Part shown: in pieces, positions 28,361 through 38,284 of the stretch
How positions within the stretch are numbered: position 1 is the stretch's first letter
Layout: each line of letters begins with the position of its first letter
From: Sphingomonas sp.
GTDB lineage: Bacteria; Pseudomonadota; Alphaproteobacteria; Sphingomonadales; Sphingomonadaceae
NCBI RefSeq assembly: GCF_019746665.1
Contig: NZ_JAIERS010000005.1
Coordinates: 62,001 to 126,000 of the forward strand
Direction: 5' to 3'
Length of the DNA stretch: 64,000 nucleotides
Position numbers and translations under genes: made by a program
The notes under the pieces: model-generated
Seen by the model: only the letters and a program-made list of their open reading frames with translations
What the model was told of the DNA's origin: nothing
The model's database searches: none

Positions 28361-29880
28361 GCGGGGCTCCAGGCGTCGCGCAGGTCGCGCTTCAACACCT
28401 TGCCGATCGCGCTGCGCGGCAGTTCGCTGACGGCGCGCAGCGCGTGCAACCGCTGGGTGCGCCCCAGCTGCGCGTTGGCCCAGGCGAGGATCGCGGCGGG
28501 ATCGGCGGCGGGCGTCGTCGGCACGAAGAAGCCGACCGGGGTTTCGCCCCAATCGGCGCTCGGCACCCCCACCACCGCGCATTCGGCCACCTGCGGGTGC
28601 TGCACCAGCACCGCCTCCAGATCGAGCGGATAGATGTTGAACCCGCCGGAGATGATCACGTCCTTCTTGCGGTCCATCAGCACCAGAAAGCCGTCCGCGT
28701 CGAACCGGCCGAGATCGCCGTGGCGGATGAAACGGCGGCCCTCGCCATCGAACCATTCCGCGGCGCGGGTCGCTTCCTCGCGGCGGTGATAACCGTTCAT
28801 CATCGCCGGCGATCGCCCGACCACTTCGCCCGTTTCGCCCGGCGGCACTTCGCGGCCCGATTCGTCGATCAGGCGGATGTCATGCCCTTCGACCGGTATG
28901 CCCACCGTGTGGAGTTTGGTCGGGTGGGCGGTGCAGTTGAGCATCGTCGTCCCGCCGCCCTCGGTCATGCCGTAATATTCGACCAGCAGACCCGGCCAGC
29001 GCCGCACCACCTCAGCCTTCAGCGCGGCGGAGAAGGGGGCCGAGGTGCAGGTTTTCAGCCGGAAGCTCGACAGGTCGAACGCATCGAAATCCGGAACCGC
29101 CATCAGCCGCTGATATTGCACCGGCACCAGCATCGTGTGCGTCGCGCGGTGGCTTTGCGCGAGGTCGAGGAAGCGGCGCGCGTCGAACTTGGCCATCACC
29201 ACCGCCGTCCCGCCCCAGCCGAGCGTCGGCAGGAACACGACCAGGGTGGTGTTCGAATAAAGCGGGGTCGCGACCATCGTCACCGCCTCGCCAAAGCCCG
29301 CGCCAGCGTTGCGGTGGATATGCGCCCAGCGCATCGCGTGGCTCTGGACGATGCCCTTGGGCGTGCCGGTGGTGCCCGAGGAATAGATGATGTTGAACGG
29401 ATCGGCCGGCGCGATCTCCACCGGGTGCGGCGCGTGGCCAGGGGCGGCGAGCCACGCGCGAAATTCGGGGCTGCCAAGCTCGATCAGCCGCGCCGCGATC
29501 GCCTGATCGCTGAGCGCCTGGCGCGACGCGGCATCGACGAACACATGATCGGCGCCCGAATCGGCGATCATCGCCGCGAGCTGCGCCGGGGTGGCGCTGG
29601 GGGCGAGCGGGGCGGCGGCGCCGCCGGCGCGCAGCGTGCCCAGGAACACCGCGACATAATCGAGCCCCGCCGCGCCGCAGATCGCGACCGCCTGCCCGCG
29701 CGCGAGGCCATCGCGCTGAAGCGCCGCCGCCACCCGGTCCATCGCGCGATCGAGCCCGGCGTAATCGAGCGTACCCCCATCGGCGATCAGCGCTGGCTTA
29801 TCGCCCCGCTCCCGGGCATGAAGCGCCACCAGTTCGGGCAGTGTTGCGAAACTACGGGCAAGCGTCGTGGCGGCGTCCAT
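28357..29880 (-). CDS. AMP-dependent acyl-CoA synthetase/ligase
   Basis: This 507-residue ANL-superfamily enzyme has the P-loop YSSGTTGTPKG (about 167-177), a YYGMTEGGG adenylate motif, the hinge HGDLGRFDADGFLVLMDRKKD, and the C-terminal lysine in SAIGKVLKRDLRD. It activates a carboxylic acid through acyl-AMP. It lacks a signal for chain length. Coupled to the thioesterase downstream and divergent from the GST/SDR pair, it may belong to degradation of an aromatic or branched acid (inference). Confidence 0.88.
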   Translation of the reverse strand: MDAATTLARSFATLPELVALHARERGDKPALIADGGTLDYAGLDRAMDRVAAALQRDGLARGQAVAICGAAGLDYVAVFLGTLRAGGAAAPLAPSATPAQLAAMIADSGADHVFVDAASRQALSDQAIAARLIELGSPEFRAWLAAPGHAPHPVEIAPADPFNIIYSSGTTGTPKGIVQSHAMRWAHIHRNAGAGFGEAVTMVATPLYSNTTLVVFLPTLGWGGTAVVMAKFDARRFLDLAQSHRATHTMLVPVQYQRLMAVPDFDAFDLSSFRLKTCTSAPFSAALKAEVVRRWPGLLVEYYGMTEGGGTTMLNCTAHPTKLHTVGIPVEGHDIRLIDESGREVPPGETGEVVGRSPAMMNGYHRREEATRAAEWFDGEGRRFIRHGDLGRFDADGFLVLMDRKKDVIISGGFNIYPLDLEAVLVQHPQVAECAVVGVPSADWGETPVGFFVPTTPAADPAAILAWANAQLGRTQRLHALRAVSELPRSAIGKVLKRDLRDAWSPA

Positions 29881-29963
29881 AGCGTCCCCTGTTTTGCAAA
29901 TTGCTAGGCGAGCTAAGTCGGAATTGCCATACGCGATATTCGAAAAACGCTAGGGAGGGAAAA

Positions 29964-30578
29964 TTGCTGCTGTTCGACGCGCCCGCGCCGGCACCCAATC
30001 CGCGCCGCGTGCGCATCTATCTTGCCGAAAAAGGGCTGAAGATTCCCACCCGCGAGCTCTCGATTCGGGACGCCGAGCACCGCTCGGCCGAATATCTGGC
30101 GGTCAACCCGCTCGGCCAGATTCCGGCGCTCCAGCTCGATGATGGCGAGGTGATCACCGAGAGCCTGTCGATCTGCCGCTTTCTCGAAGCGCTCAACCCC
30201 GACAAGCCGCTGTTCGGCAAGGGGCCGAAGGGCGTCGCGGAGGTCGATATGTGGTGCCGCCGCGCCGAGTTCCGGCTCGGCACGCCGCTGGCGATGGTAT
30301 GGGCGCACACCCATCCCTTCACCGCGCGCGTCGTGCAGCCGCAATATAAGGAGTTTGGCGAGAGCAACCGGCCCAAGGTGGCCGCCGCGTTCGGCTATTT
30401 CGACACGATCCTGGGCGATCGTCCGTTCCTGGCGGGGCGCGATTACACCATGGCCGATATCGTGCTGCTGACGATGGTCGATTTCGCGCGTTTCGTCGGC
30501 GTCGGCCCGGCCGCGGAGCTGGCGGGGCTCGGCGCCTGGTATGAGCGCGTCTCCACCCGGCCCAGTGCCGCGGCATGA
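29964..30578 (+). CDS. glutathione S-transferase family protein
   Basis: This 204-residue protein has an N-terminal thioredoxin-fold domain (NPRRVRIYLAEKGL, VNPLGQIPALQLDDGEVITESLSI, where ES binds glutathione) and a C-terminal helical domain with FLAGRDYTMADIVL. I chose TTG at 29964, preceded by AGGGAGGGA, because the resulting MLLFDAP start matches the usual N-terminal strand. The stop overlaps the SDR start (ATGA). Confidence 0.85.
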   Translation: MLLFDAPAPAPNPRRVRIYLAEKGLKIPTRELSIRDAEHRSAEYLAVNPLGQIPALQLDDGEVITESLSICRFLEALNPDKPLFGKGPKGVAEVDMWCRRAEFRLGTPLAMVWAHTHPFTARVVQPQYKEFGESNRPKVAAAFGYFDTILGDRPFLAGRDYTMADIVLLTMVDFARFVGVGPAAELAGLGAWYERVSTRPSAAA

Positions 30579-31369
30579 ACGCGGATTTCGAAGGCCGCGT
30601 CGCGATCGTCACCGGCGGCGGCACCGGCATCGGCGCGGCGGTGGTGCGCCGGCTGAGCGCGCGCGGGGTGCGCTGCGTGATCAACTACGCCCATAGCCGC
30701 GACGAGGCCGAAGCGCTCGCCGCCGAGCTGGGGAACGCGATCGCGGTGCAAGCCGACATCGTCGACGACGCGGCGTGCCACGCGCTCGCCGCGGCCGCGC
30801 GCGCGGCGTTCGGGCGGGTCGACTTCCTGGTCAACAATGCCGGCCGCACCAAATTCGCCAACCACGAGGATCTGGGCGCGCTTTCGGGCGACGATTTCAT
30901 CGACATCTACCGGCTGAACGTGATCGCCGCCTTCCAGATGGTGCGCGCGTGCGAGGCCGATCTGCGCGCGGGCGACGCGGGGGCGGTGGTGAATGTCGCG
31001 TCGGTCGCCGGGGTGTTCGGCATCGGCTCGTCGGTCGCCTATGCCGCGTCGAAGGGCGCGTTGCTGACGATGACGCAAAGCCTTGCCCGTGCGCTCGCCC
31101 CGGCGATCCGGGTGAACGCGGTGGCGCCGGGCTATGTCGGCACCGGCTGGTTCGAGAAGCGGCTGGGGGCGGAAGGCTTCGCCCGGTTGAACGAGCGCAT
31201 CGCGGCGGCGACGCCGATGGCGCTGGCGACCGGGCCGGACGAGGTGGCCGCGCCGATCGTCCACCTGCTCGATCCCGCCGCGCGCGCGATCACCGGCGAA
31301 ACGCTGCTGATCGACGCGGGGGCGCACCTCGACGTGGGCCTGTCGCGCCGGTCGGGGCGGGAGGGGTAG
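30575..31369 (+). CDS. short-chain dehydrogenase/reductase
   Basis: This 264-residue classical SDR has the cofactor motif TGGGTGIG near residue 13, NNAG, a Ser about 13 residues before YAASK, and SLARALAPAIRVNAVAPGYV. NAD(P)-dependent oxidation or reduction of an unknown alcohol or ketone. It is coupled to the GST gene by a four-base overlap and ends inside a strong hairpin shared with the convergent SDR gene. Confidence 0.9.
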   Translation: MNADFEGRVAIVTGGGTGIGAAVVRRLSARGVRCVINYAHSRDEAEALAAELGNAIAVQADIVDDAACHALAAAARAAFGRVDFLVNNAGRTKFANHEDLGALSGDDFIDIYRLNVIAAFQMVRACEADLRAGDAGAVVNVASVAGVFGIGSSVAYAASKGALLTMTQSLARALAPAIRVNAVAPGYVGTGWFEKRLGAEGFARLNERIAAATPMALATGPDEVAAPIVHLLDPAARAITGETLLIDAGAHLDVGLSRRSGREG

Positions 31370-31382
31370 CGCCCCTCCCGCC
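31356..31382. terminator. bidirectional hairpin between convergent SDR genes
   Basis: An 11-bp perfect stem (31356-31366 with 31372-31382) has a five-base loop that holds the TAG stop of the plus-strand SDR. It has no T-run, so termination may be weak or factor-assisted. Confidence 0.55.
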
Positions 31383-31390
31383 GCGTCGCC

Positions 31391-32134
31391 TCAGATCGCC
31401 GCGCCGCCGTCGATGTCGATCGTCGCGCCGGTGATGTAGCTCGCCTCGTCGCTCGCCAGGAAGGCGGCGAGCGCGGCGACCTCGTCGGCGGTGCCGTAGC
31501 GCTTGAGCGCGGTCAACGGCGCCAGCACGGCGCCATACGGACCCTGCGCGGGGTTGAGATCGGTGTCGATCGGTCCCGGCTGGATCACGTTCACCAGAAT
31601 GCCGCGCCCGCCCAGATCGCGCGCCCAGCCGCGCGCGAGGCCCGCGACCGCTGCCTTGGTCGCGCCATAGATCGCGCCGCCGGGGAAGGGCATCCAGTGC
31701 GCGTTGATGCTGCCGATGATCAGGATGCGCCCGCCGTCGCGGAGCGTGGGCAGCGCCGCTTCGGTCGCGGCGTAGATGCCGTCGACATTCACCCCGAACT
31801 GGCGGCGGAACTCGTCGAAGCCCGCCTCGCCGATCGGCGCGAAGGTGGCGACGCCGGCATTATGGACGAGAATGTCGAGCCCACCGAGCCGCTCGGCCGC
31901 GCTGCGCACCGCGCCCGCCGCCGCTTGCGGATCGGCGGCGTTGGCCTGGAGCGCGAAGCCCTGCACGCCCTCGGCGGCGAGCGCGGCGACGGTCGCGTCG
32001 GCGGCCGCCTGGTTGCCGGCGAAGGTGATCGCGACATCGGCGCCTTCCGCCGCCAGCCGCCGCGCGATCGCCGCGCCGATGCCGCGCGATCCGCCGGTGA
32101 CGAAAGCCTTCTTGCCTTGCAGACGCTTGCTCAT
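31391..32134 (-). CDS. short-chain dehydrogenase/reductase (FabG-like)
   Basis: This 247-residue classical SDR has TGGSRGIG near the N-terminus, NAG in LVHNAGVA, the active-site pair in GSINAH...YGATK and a glycine-rich end (YITGATIDIDGG). ATG at 32134 follows GAGGAGGCGG. Substrate unknown. Divergent from sdhB. Confidence 0.9.
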   Translation of the reverse strand: MSKRLQGKKAFVTGGSRGIGAAIARRLAAEGADVAITFAGNQAAADATVAALAAEGVQGFALQANAADPQAAAGAVRSAAERLGGLDILVHNAGVATFAPIGEAGFDEFRRQFGVNVDGIYAATEAALPTLRDGGRILIIGSINAHWMPFPGGAIYGATKAAVAGLARGWARDLGGRGILVNVIQPGPIDTDLNPAQGPYGAVLAPLTALKRYGTADEVAALAAFLASDEASYITGATIDIDGGAAI

Positions 32135-32283
32135 GAGTACCGCCTCCTCGTTTCGTGGTCCGCCCCAGTTTGGCGTGGGCGCCTTCAGGATCAATCGCCT
32201 GGGGCCAAGGATTGCTTGGCCGCGCCCAAGCCTGGCTCGCGTCCGGGTGCCGACCGAGCATGAGCGATTTTTGAACCCGGGGT

Positions 32284-32312
32284 TTGAAAGGGGGGCGAGC
32301 GCTGTGTATCTG
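32284..32312 (+). promoter_or_regulatory. candidate sigma-70-type promoter of sdhB
   Basis: TTGAAA (32284-32289) and TATCTG (32307-32312) are separated by exactly 17 bases, 49 bp before the sdhB start. It would explain expression of sdhB apart from other sdh genes. Confidence 0.4.
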
Positions 32313-32361
32313 CTCCCCAGGCGGCACCGTCCGCGGCGCCGGCATGTAGAAGGTGAAAGCG

Positions 32362-33147
32362 ATGGCCGAGTTCCTGTTGCCCCCCAACAGCAAGATCAAA
32401 AACAACGGCAAGACCCATAAGGCGACCGGCGACGCCAAGCGCATCAAGACCTTCAAAATCTATCGCTTCGATCCCGATAGCGGCGAGAATCCCCGCTACG
32501 ACACGTTCGAGGTGAACCTCGACGAATGCGGCCCGATGGTGCTCGACGCGCTCATCAAGATGAAGGCCGAACAGGATTCGACGCTCACGTTCCGCCGCTC
32601 GTGCCGCGAGGGCATTTGCGGTTCCTGCTCGATGAACATCGACGGCAAGAACGGCCTCGCCTGCACGACGGCGATCGAGGACATCAAGGGCGACATCCGC
32701 ATCACCCCGCTGCCGGCGATGGACGTGATCAAGGATCTCGTCCCCGATTTTACCCATTTCTACGCGCAATACGCCTCGATCAAGCCGTGGCTGCAGACGG
32801 TGACCCCGGCGCCCGCCGGCAAGGAGCGGCTGCAATCGCCCGACGATCGCGCCAAGCTCGACGGTCTTTACGAGTGCATCCTGTGCGCCTGCTGCTCGAC
32901 CAGCTGCCCGAGCTATTGGTGGAACAGCGACAAGTTCCTGGGGCCGGCGATCCTGCTCCAGGCCTATCGCTGGCTCGCCGACAGCCGCGACGAGATGACC
33001 GGCGAGCGGCTCGACGAGCTGGAAGACCCGTTCCGCCTCTATCGCTGCCACACGATCATGAACTGCGCGAATGTCTGCCCCAAGGGGCTCAATCCGGCCA
33101 AGGCGATCGCCGAGATCAAGAAGCTGCAGTTCGAACGCGCGCAGTAA
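32362..33147 (+). CDS. sdhB: succinate dehydrogenase iron-sulfur subunit
   Basis: The 261 residues carry all three clusters: 2Fe-2S ligands in [12 protein letters not shown] plus the following GLACTT, and the 4Fe-4S and 3Fe-4S ligands in [12 protein letters not shown] and [17 protein letters not shown]. SdhB passes electrons from the flavoprotein to ubiquinone in complex II. ATG at 32362 gives the usual MAEF start; the GTG at 32353 would add three residues. The gene stands alone: sdhC, sdhD and sdhA are not adjacent. Confidence 0.96.
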   Translation: MAEFLLPPNSKIKNNGKTHKATGDAKRIKTFKIYRFDPDSGENPRYDTFEVNLDECGPMVLDALIKMKAEQDSTLTFRRSCREGICGSCSMNIDGKNGLACTTAIEDIKGDIRITPLPAMDVIKDLVPDFTHFYAQYASIKPWLQTVTPAPAGKERLQSPDDRAKLDGLYECILCACCSTSCPSYWWNSDKFLGPAILLQAYRWLADSRDEMTGERLDELEDPFRLYRCHTIMNCANVCPKGLNPAKAIAEIKKLQFERAQ

Positions 33148-33148
33148 C

Positions 33149-33616
33149 TTGGGCGGGGATCAGCCGGCACCGGCCTTTCGCTATGTCGAGGCGCCCGATC
33201 ATCCCGGCTGGATGACATGGGAGCTGGCCGACCGATCGCGCTTCAACGCGCTGTTCGGGCCGTTCCTGCTGAAGGTGGAAGACGGCATCGCCCGCGTGCG
33301 GATGACGCCGCGCCCGCTCCACGCGAACCTTTCGGGCAAGGTGCATGGCGGGGCGCTGCTCGGCTTTGTCGACATGGCGATCTTCGCCGCCGCGCGCGGC
33401 TTCGGGCTGATCGAGGCGGGGACGGCGGTGACGCTCGACTTGAACGCCCAGTTCATCGGCCGCGCCGAGATCGAAGCGCCGATCGAGGCACGCGTCGAGC
33501 TGCTCCGCGAGACCGGCCGGCTGCTGTTCCTGCGCGGGCTGATCGTCCAGCCGGTGGACGAACCGAGCGAGACGGTGCTGGCCTTTTCGGGCACGATCCG
33601 GAAGCCCTCGCGTTGA
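33149..33616 (+). CDS. PaaI-family hot-dog thioesterase
   Basis: This 155-residue protein has the hot-dog core: LHANLSGKVHGGALLGFVDMAI, then TAVTLDLNAQFIGRAEIEAPIEA and RLLFLRGLIV. The HGG of the helix and the Asp in VDMA mark the PaaI-type active site. TTG at 33149, one base after the sdhB stop, gives a start before the conserved PDHPGW; ATG at 33211 is an alternative. Co-transcription with sdhB is likely. Confidence 0.8.
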   Translation: MGGDQPAPAFRYVEAPDHPGWMTWELADRSRFNALFGPFLLKVEDGIARVRMTPRPLHANLSGKVHGGALLGFVDMAIFAAARGFGLIEAGTAVTLDLNAQFIGRAEIEAPIEARVELLRETGRLLFLRGLIVQPVDEPSETVLAFSGTIRKPSR

Positions 33617-33632
33617 GGGGGCAAGACACCGC

Positions 33633-33758
33633 AGCTCCTCCCCTGCAAGGGGAGGGGGACCATCCGAAGGATGGTGGAGGGGTGTCCCCGCTTGCTCAGG
33701 TGGCGATACCCCTCCGTCAGCGCTGCGCGCTGCCACCTCTCCCTCTGGGGGAGGAGCT
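33633..33758. repeat. composite palindromic G/C-tract repeat
   Basis: Outer arms AGCTCCTCCCC (33633-33643) and GGGGAGGAGCT (33748-33758) are perfect inverts and enclose smaller hairpins, including CCATC/GATGG near 33660-33675. Same general type as the elements at 24480 and 58584. Confidence 0.75.
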
Positions 33759-33785
33759 TGGCCTCTTGCGGGCGATAGCCACCCC

Positions 33786-34904
33786 ATGACCTTTGTCCTC
33801 GATCGCTACCACGCGCTCGTCACCGCCGGCGAACTGCGCCCCGATCCCGAGCAGGCGGCGGCCGCCTTGCGCCTCGCCGCGCTCGCCACCGCGCTGGAGG
33901 CGACGCCCAAGCGCGGGTCGGTGCTGTGGCGCGCGCTTGGCCGCACGCCCGAGCCGCCGCGCGGGCTTTACCTGTGGGGCGGGGTGGGGCGCGGCAAATC
34001 GATGCTGATGGACCTGTTCTTCGGCTGCCTGAATATTCGCCGCAAGCGCCGCGTCCATTTCCACGAATTCATGCTCGAAGTGCACGCCCGCATCGCCGAG
34101 GAGCGCAAGAAGGAAGCCGGCGATCCGATCGTGCCGGTCGCGCAGGCGATGGTGGGGGAAAGCCGGCTGCTCGCCTTCGACGAGCTGGTGGTGAATAATT
34201 CGGCCGATGCGATGATCCTGTCGCGGCTGTTCACCGCGATGTGGGCGCGCGGCCTGACGGTGGTCGCGACCTCCAACCGCGCGCCGGGCGACCTTTATAA
34301 GGACGGGCTCAACCGCGAGCATTTCCTGCCCTTCATCGCGCTGCTGGAGGAACGCTGCGAGGTGATCGGCCTCAATGGCCCGGTCGATTACCGGCGCGAC
34401 CGGCTCGGCGCGATGCAATTGTGGTACAGCCCCAATGGCGAGGCGACGACCAAGGCGCTCTCCGCCGCCTTTTTCGCGCTTACCGACTATCCCCCCGAGG
34501 ACCGCGCCCATGTGCCCAGCGAAGAGCTGGCGCTGCCCGGCGCGCGCACGCTCCACGTGCCCAAGAGCCTGAAGGGGGTCGCGGTGTTCAGCTTCAAGAA
34601 GCTGTGCGCCGAGGCGCGCGGCGCCGCGGATTATCTGGCGATCGCGCGGCGCTTCCACACCGTCATCCTGGTCGGCATCCCCCGCCTGGGGCCGGAGAAC
34701 CGCAACGAGGCGGCGCGCTTCGTGACGCTGATCGACGCGCTCTACGAACATAATGTGAAGCTGATCGCCGGCGCCGATGCCCGGCCCGAGGCGCTCTATG
34801 TCGCGGGCGATGGCGCGTTCGAGTTCGAGCGCACGGTGAGCCGGCTGCAGGAGATGCAGTCCGACGATTATCTTGCCCGCGGCCACGGCGTCGCTAGGTT
34901 GTGA
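33786..34904 (+). CDS. zapE: cell division ATPase ZapE (AFG1-like)
   Basis: This 372-residue AAA-type ATPase has Walker A GGVGRGKS (65-72), the FHEFM motif, Walker B LLAFDELVV, the sensor ATSNRAPGDLYKDGLNREHFLPFI typical of the AFG1/ZapE family, and LVGIPRLGPENRNEAARFVTLIDALYE. In E. coli ZapE associates with the Z-ring. ATG at 33786. The M20 peptidase gene follows 17 bases later. Confidence 0.93.
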   Translation: MTFVLDRYHALVTAGELRPDPEQAAAALRLAALATALEATPKRGSVLWRALGRTPEPPRGLYLWGGVGRGKSMLMDLFFGCLNIRRKRRVHFHEFMLEVHARIAEERKKEAGDPIVPVAQAMVGESRLLAFDELVVNNSADAMILSRLFTAMWARGLTVVATSNRAPGDLYKDGLNREHFLPFIALLEERCEVIGLNGPVDYRRDRLGAMQLWYSPNGEATTKALSAAFFALTDYPPEDRAHVPSEELALPGARTLHVPKSLKGVAVFSFKKLCAEARGAADYLAIARRFHTVILVGIPRLGPENRNEAARFVTLIDALYEHNVKLIAGADARPEALYVAGDGAFEFERTVSRLQEMQSDDYLARGHGVARL

Positions 34905-34921
34905 TCAAAAGGGAGGGATTC

Positions 34922-36382
34922 ATGACCAAGACGTTGCTGCTCGCCGCCGGGGCGCTGATCGCCGTGCCCGCCGCCACCGTCCCCGCCGGCGCCGCCGCGC
35001 GCGAGGAGGCGGCGCCCGCGATGTCCGCCGCCGATAGCGCCGCGACCAAGGCGATGTTCCAGACGATCGTGAACACCCCCACCGTGATCGGCCGCGGCAA
35101 GGTGCCGGAAATGGCGAATTACCTGGCGAGCGAGTTCCGCAAGGCGGGCTTCGCCGAGGCCGATGTCCGCGTGCTGCCTTATGACACCACCAACGCCGAT
35201 GGCACCCAGAAGGACAAGACCGCCGCGCTGATGGTGCGCTGGCCCGCCGCCGGCAAGGCGACCAAGGCGCCGCTGATGCTGCTCGGCCATATGGACGTGG
35301 TCGAGGCCAAGCGCGAGGATTCGACCACCGATCCCTTCGTCCTCACCGAGCGCGACGGCTATTATTACGGCCGTGGCACGATCGACATGAAGGACGGGAT
35401 CACCGGCGTGTCGCGCGCGCTGATCCAGCTGAAGGCGGCCGGGTTCAAGCCGCAGCGCGACATCGTCGTGTTCTTCACCGGCGACGAGGAAACCAACGGT
35501 ATCGGCGCCGTGAAGGGCGCGGGCGAATGGCGCGCGCTGATGGGCAATCCCGAGCTGGGGCTGAACGCCGATGGCGGCGGTATCGGGGTGACGCCTGACG
35601 ACAAGCCGGTCGCCGCCGCGCTCCAGACCGCCGAAAAGACCTTCGCCGGCTATACCTTCACCGTCACCAATCGCGGCGGCCACTCGTCCAAGCCGCGCAA
35701 GGACAACGCGATCTACGAACTCGCGCACGCGCTGGAGCGGCTGGAGGCCTATCGCTTCACGCCGATGCAGAACGAGACGACGCGCGCCTATTTCGCGGTG
35801 CGCGCGCAATCGGCCGATCCCGCGCTCGCCGAGGCGATCCGGCGCTGGCTGAAGGACCCCAACGACGCCGCCGCCGCCGATGCGATCGAGGCGGACGAGA
35901 GCGAAACCGGCCTCACCCGTACCCGCTGCGTCGCGACGCGGCTGTTCGCCGGCCATGCCGATAACGCGCTGCCGCAGCTGGCGCGGGCGATGGTCAATTG
36001 CCGCATCTTCCCCGGCGTCGATCCCAATGACACGCTCGCCGAGTTGCAGCGGATCGCCGGGCCGGGCGTGAAGGTGACGCGCAACGACCCCTATGTCGCC
36101 TCGCTCGCCTCGCCGCTGCGTCCCGATGTGACGGCGGCCTTCACCAAGGCGGTTCGCACGCTGCATCCGGGGATGCCGATCACCCCCGAAATGTCGACCG
36201 GGGCGAGCGACGCGCGCCCGTTCCGCACCACCGGGATGCCGATTTACGGCGCGAACGGGGCGTGGGTGCGGGTGCCCGTCGATCTGCGCGCGCATGGCAA
36301 GGACGAGCGGCTGCCGGTCGCGGCACTCGACGACACGGTCAAGCACTGGATGATCCTGGTGCGCGAAATGGCAGGCAAATAG
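34922..36382 (+). CDS. exported M20-family metallopeptidase
   Basis: The product has 486 residues: a signal peptide (KTLLLAAGALIAVPAATVPAGAAA), then a di-zinc M20/M28-type peptidase. Metal-site motifs are GHMDVV, GRGTIDMKDG and TGDEETNG, with a dimerisation domain carrying TNRGGHSSKP. It likely cleaves dipeptides or acyl-amino acids in the periplasm. ATG at 34922 has GGGAGGG upstream, and the longer start at 34901 would disrupt the signal peptide. Confidence 0.9.
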   Translation: MTKTLLLAAGALIAVPAATVPAGAAAREEAAPAMSAADSAATKAMFQTIVNTPTVIGRGKVPEMANYLASEFRKAGFAEADVRVLPYDTTNADGTQKDKTAALMVRWPAAGKATKAPLMLLGHMDVVEAKREDSTTDPFVLTERDGYYYGRGTIDMKDGITGVSRALIQLKAAGFKPQRDIVVFFTGDEETNGIGAVKGAGEWRALMGNPELGLNADGGGIGVTPDDKPVAAALQTAEKTFAGYTFTVTNRGGHSSKPRKDNAIYELAHALERLEAYRFTPMQNETTRAYFAVRAQSADPALAEAIRRWLKDPNDAAAADAIEADESETGLTRTRCVATRLFAGHADNALPQLARAMVNCRIFPGVDPNDTLAELQRIAGPGVKVTRNDPYVASLASPLRPDVTAAFTKAVRTLHPGMPITPEMSTGASDARPFRTTGMPIYGANGAWVRVPVDLRAHGKDERLPVAALDDTVKHWMILVREMAGK

Positions 36383-36450
36383 GCCTCGAACGACCGCCCG
36401 GCGGTAAACGCTGTCAGCCCGCATTTCGGGCGTTGCCCCGCGCCGCCTGA

Positions 36451-37485
<1,035 letters not shown>

Positions 37486-37533
37486 GCGTGGCACGATCGC
37501 AGCCGTTTGACATGAAACCGTCGGAAACACACC

Positions 37534-37552
37534 TTACACATATCCTGTGTAA
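37534..37552. promoter_or_regulatory. operator-like inverted repeat of vapBC
   Basis: TTACACA (37534-37540) and TGTGTAA (37546-37552) form a perfect 7-bp inverted repeat with a 5-bp spacer, 15 bp before the antitoxin start. Antitoxins with a ribbon-helix-helix domain bind such sites to repress their own operon. Confidence 0.7.
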
Positions 37553-37567
37553 CCGTGGAGCGCCGGT

Positions 37568-37843
37568 ATGAACAAGAACGTGACCATCACCGTCAGGGAG
37601 GACTTGCTGGCAAGCTTCCGGATCGTCGCCGCCGAGGAACGTACGACGGTGAATGCGCTCATCCGCGAATTCATGGAGGAGAAGACCGGGCTTGCCGAAC
37701 GGCGGCGACAGGCGCGGGCGTGGATGGCGGATAAAGGCCGGCAGAATATGGCGAACGACGATCCCCAAGGCCAGGGTGGGTGGAAGTGGAACCGCGAGGA
37801 TTGCTATTCTGGTCCTCGCTTCGACCGGTTGAACAAGATCTGA
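37568..37843 (+). CDS. vapB: VapB-type ribbon-helix-helix antitoxin
   Basis: This 91-residue protein opens with NKNVTITVREDLLASFRIVAAEERTTVN pattern, a typical ribbon-helix-helix: one beta strand and two helices, with LIREFMEEKTG closing the second. An acidic/polar tail follows for toxin binding. Its stop overlaps the ATG of the PIN toxin gene (TGATG). Confidence 0.87.
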   Translation: MNKNVTITVREDLLASFRIVAAEERTTVNALIREFMEEKTGLAERRRQARAWMADKGRQNMANDDPQGQGGWKWNREDCYSGPRFDRLNKI

Positions 37844-38271
37844 TGGCGGGCCTGTTCTTCGATACCAACGTGCTGCTTTACGCCGCTCGGACCAAGCTGG
37901 AAGGCGTCGATGCGCTGAAACGTCCCGTCGCGCTCGATCTGATCGGCGGTCACGACTTTTCGGTATCGGGGCAGGTGCTCGCCGAATTCTATCACAATGC
38001 GGTGAAGGACGGGCCCTATCGGTTGCCGATCGAGGAGGCCGAGGAATGGCTCGATCGTATCGCCATCCAGCCGTGCGTGGCGGTCGATGCGCGGCTGGTC
38101 GGGGCGGGAGCGGCGCTCGCGCGGCGTTACCAGATCAGCTATTGGGATGGGGCAATCCTGGCTGCCGCGCATCATGCCGATGCCGACCTGCTCTATACCG
38201 AAGACCTGAACGACGGGCAGCGTTACGGCGATGTCACCGTGATCAACCCATTCAAGAACCTTCCTCACTGA
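37843..38271 (+). CDS. vapC: PIN-domain toxin, VapC family
   Basis: This 142-residue PIN domain keeps the acidic metal-binding residues: Asp in [10 protein letters not shown], Glu in VLAEFYHN, Asp in [10 protein letters not shown], Asp in [10 protein letters not shown]. VapC toxins are endoribonucleases. The pair vapBC lies within the TCA operon, between mdh and sucD, only 13 bases before sucD. sucD may thus be read from the vapBC promoter as well as from mdh. Confidence 0.88.
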   Translation: MAGLFFDTNVLLYAARTKLEGVDALKRPVALDLIGGHDFSVSGQVLAEFYHNAVKDGPYRLPIEEAEEWLDRIAIQPCVAVDARLVGAGAALARRYQISYWDGAILAAAHHADADLLYTEDLNDGQRYGDVTVINPFKNLPH

Positions 38272-38284
38272 TCAGGAGCGACTG

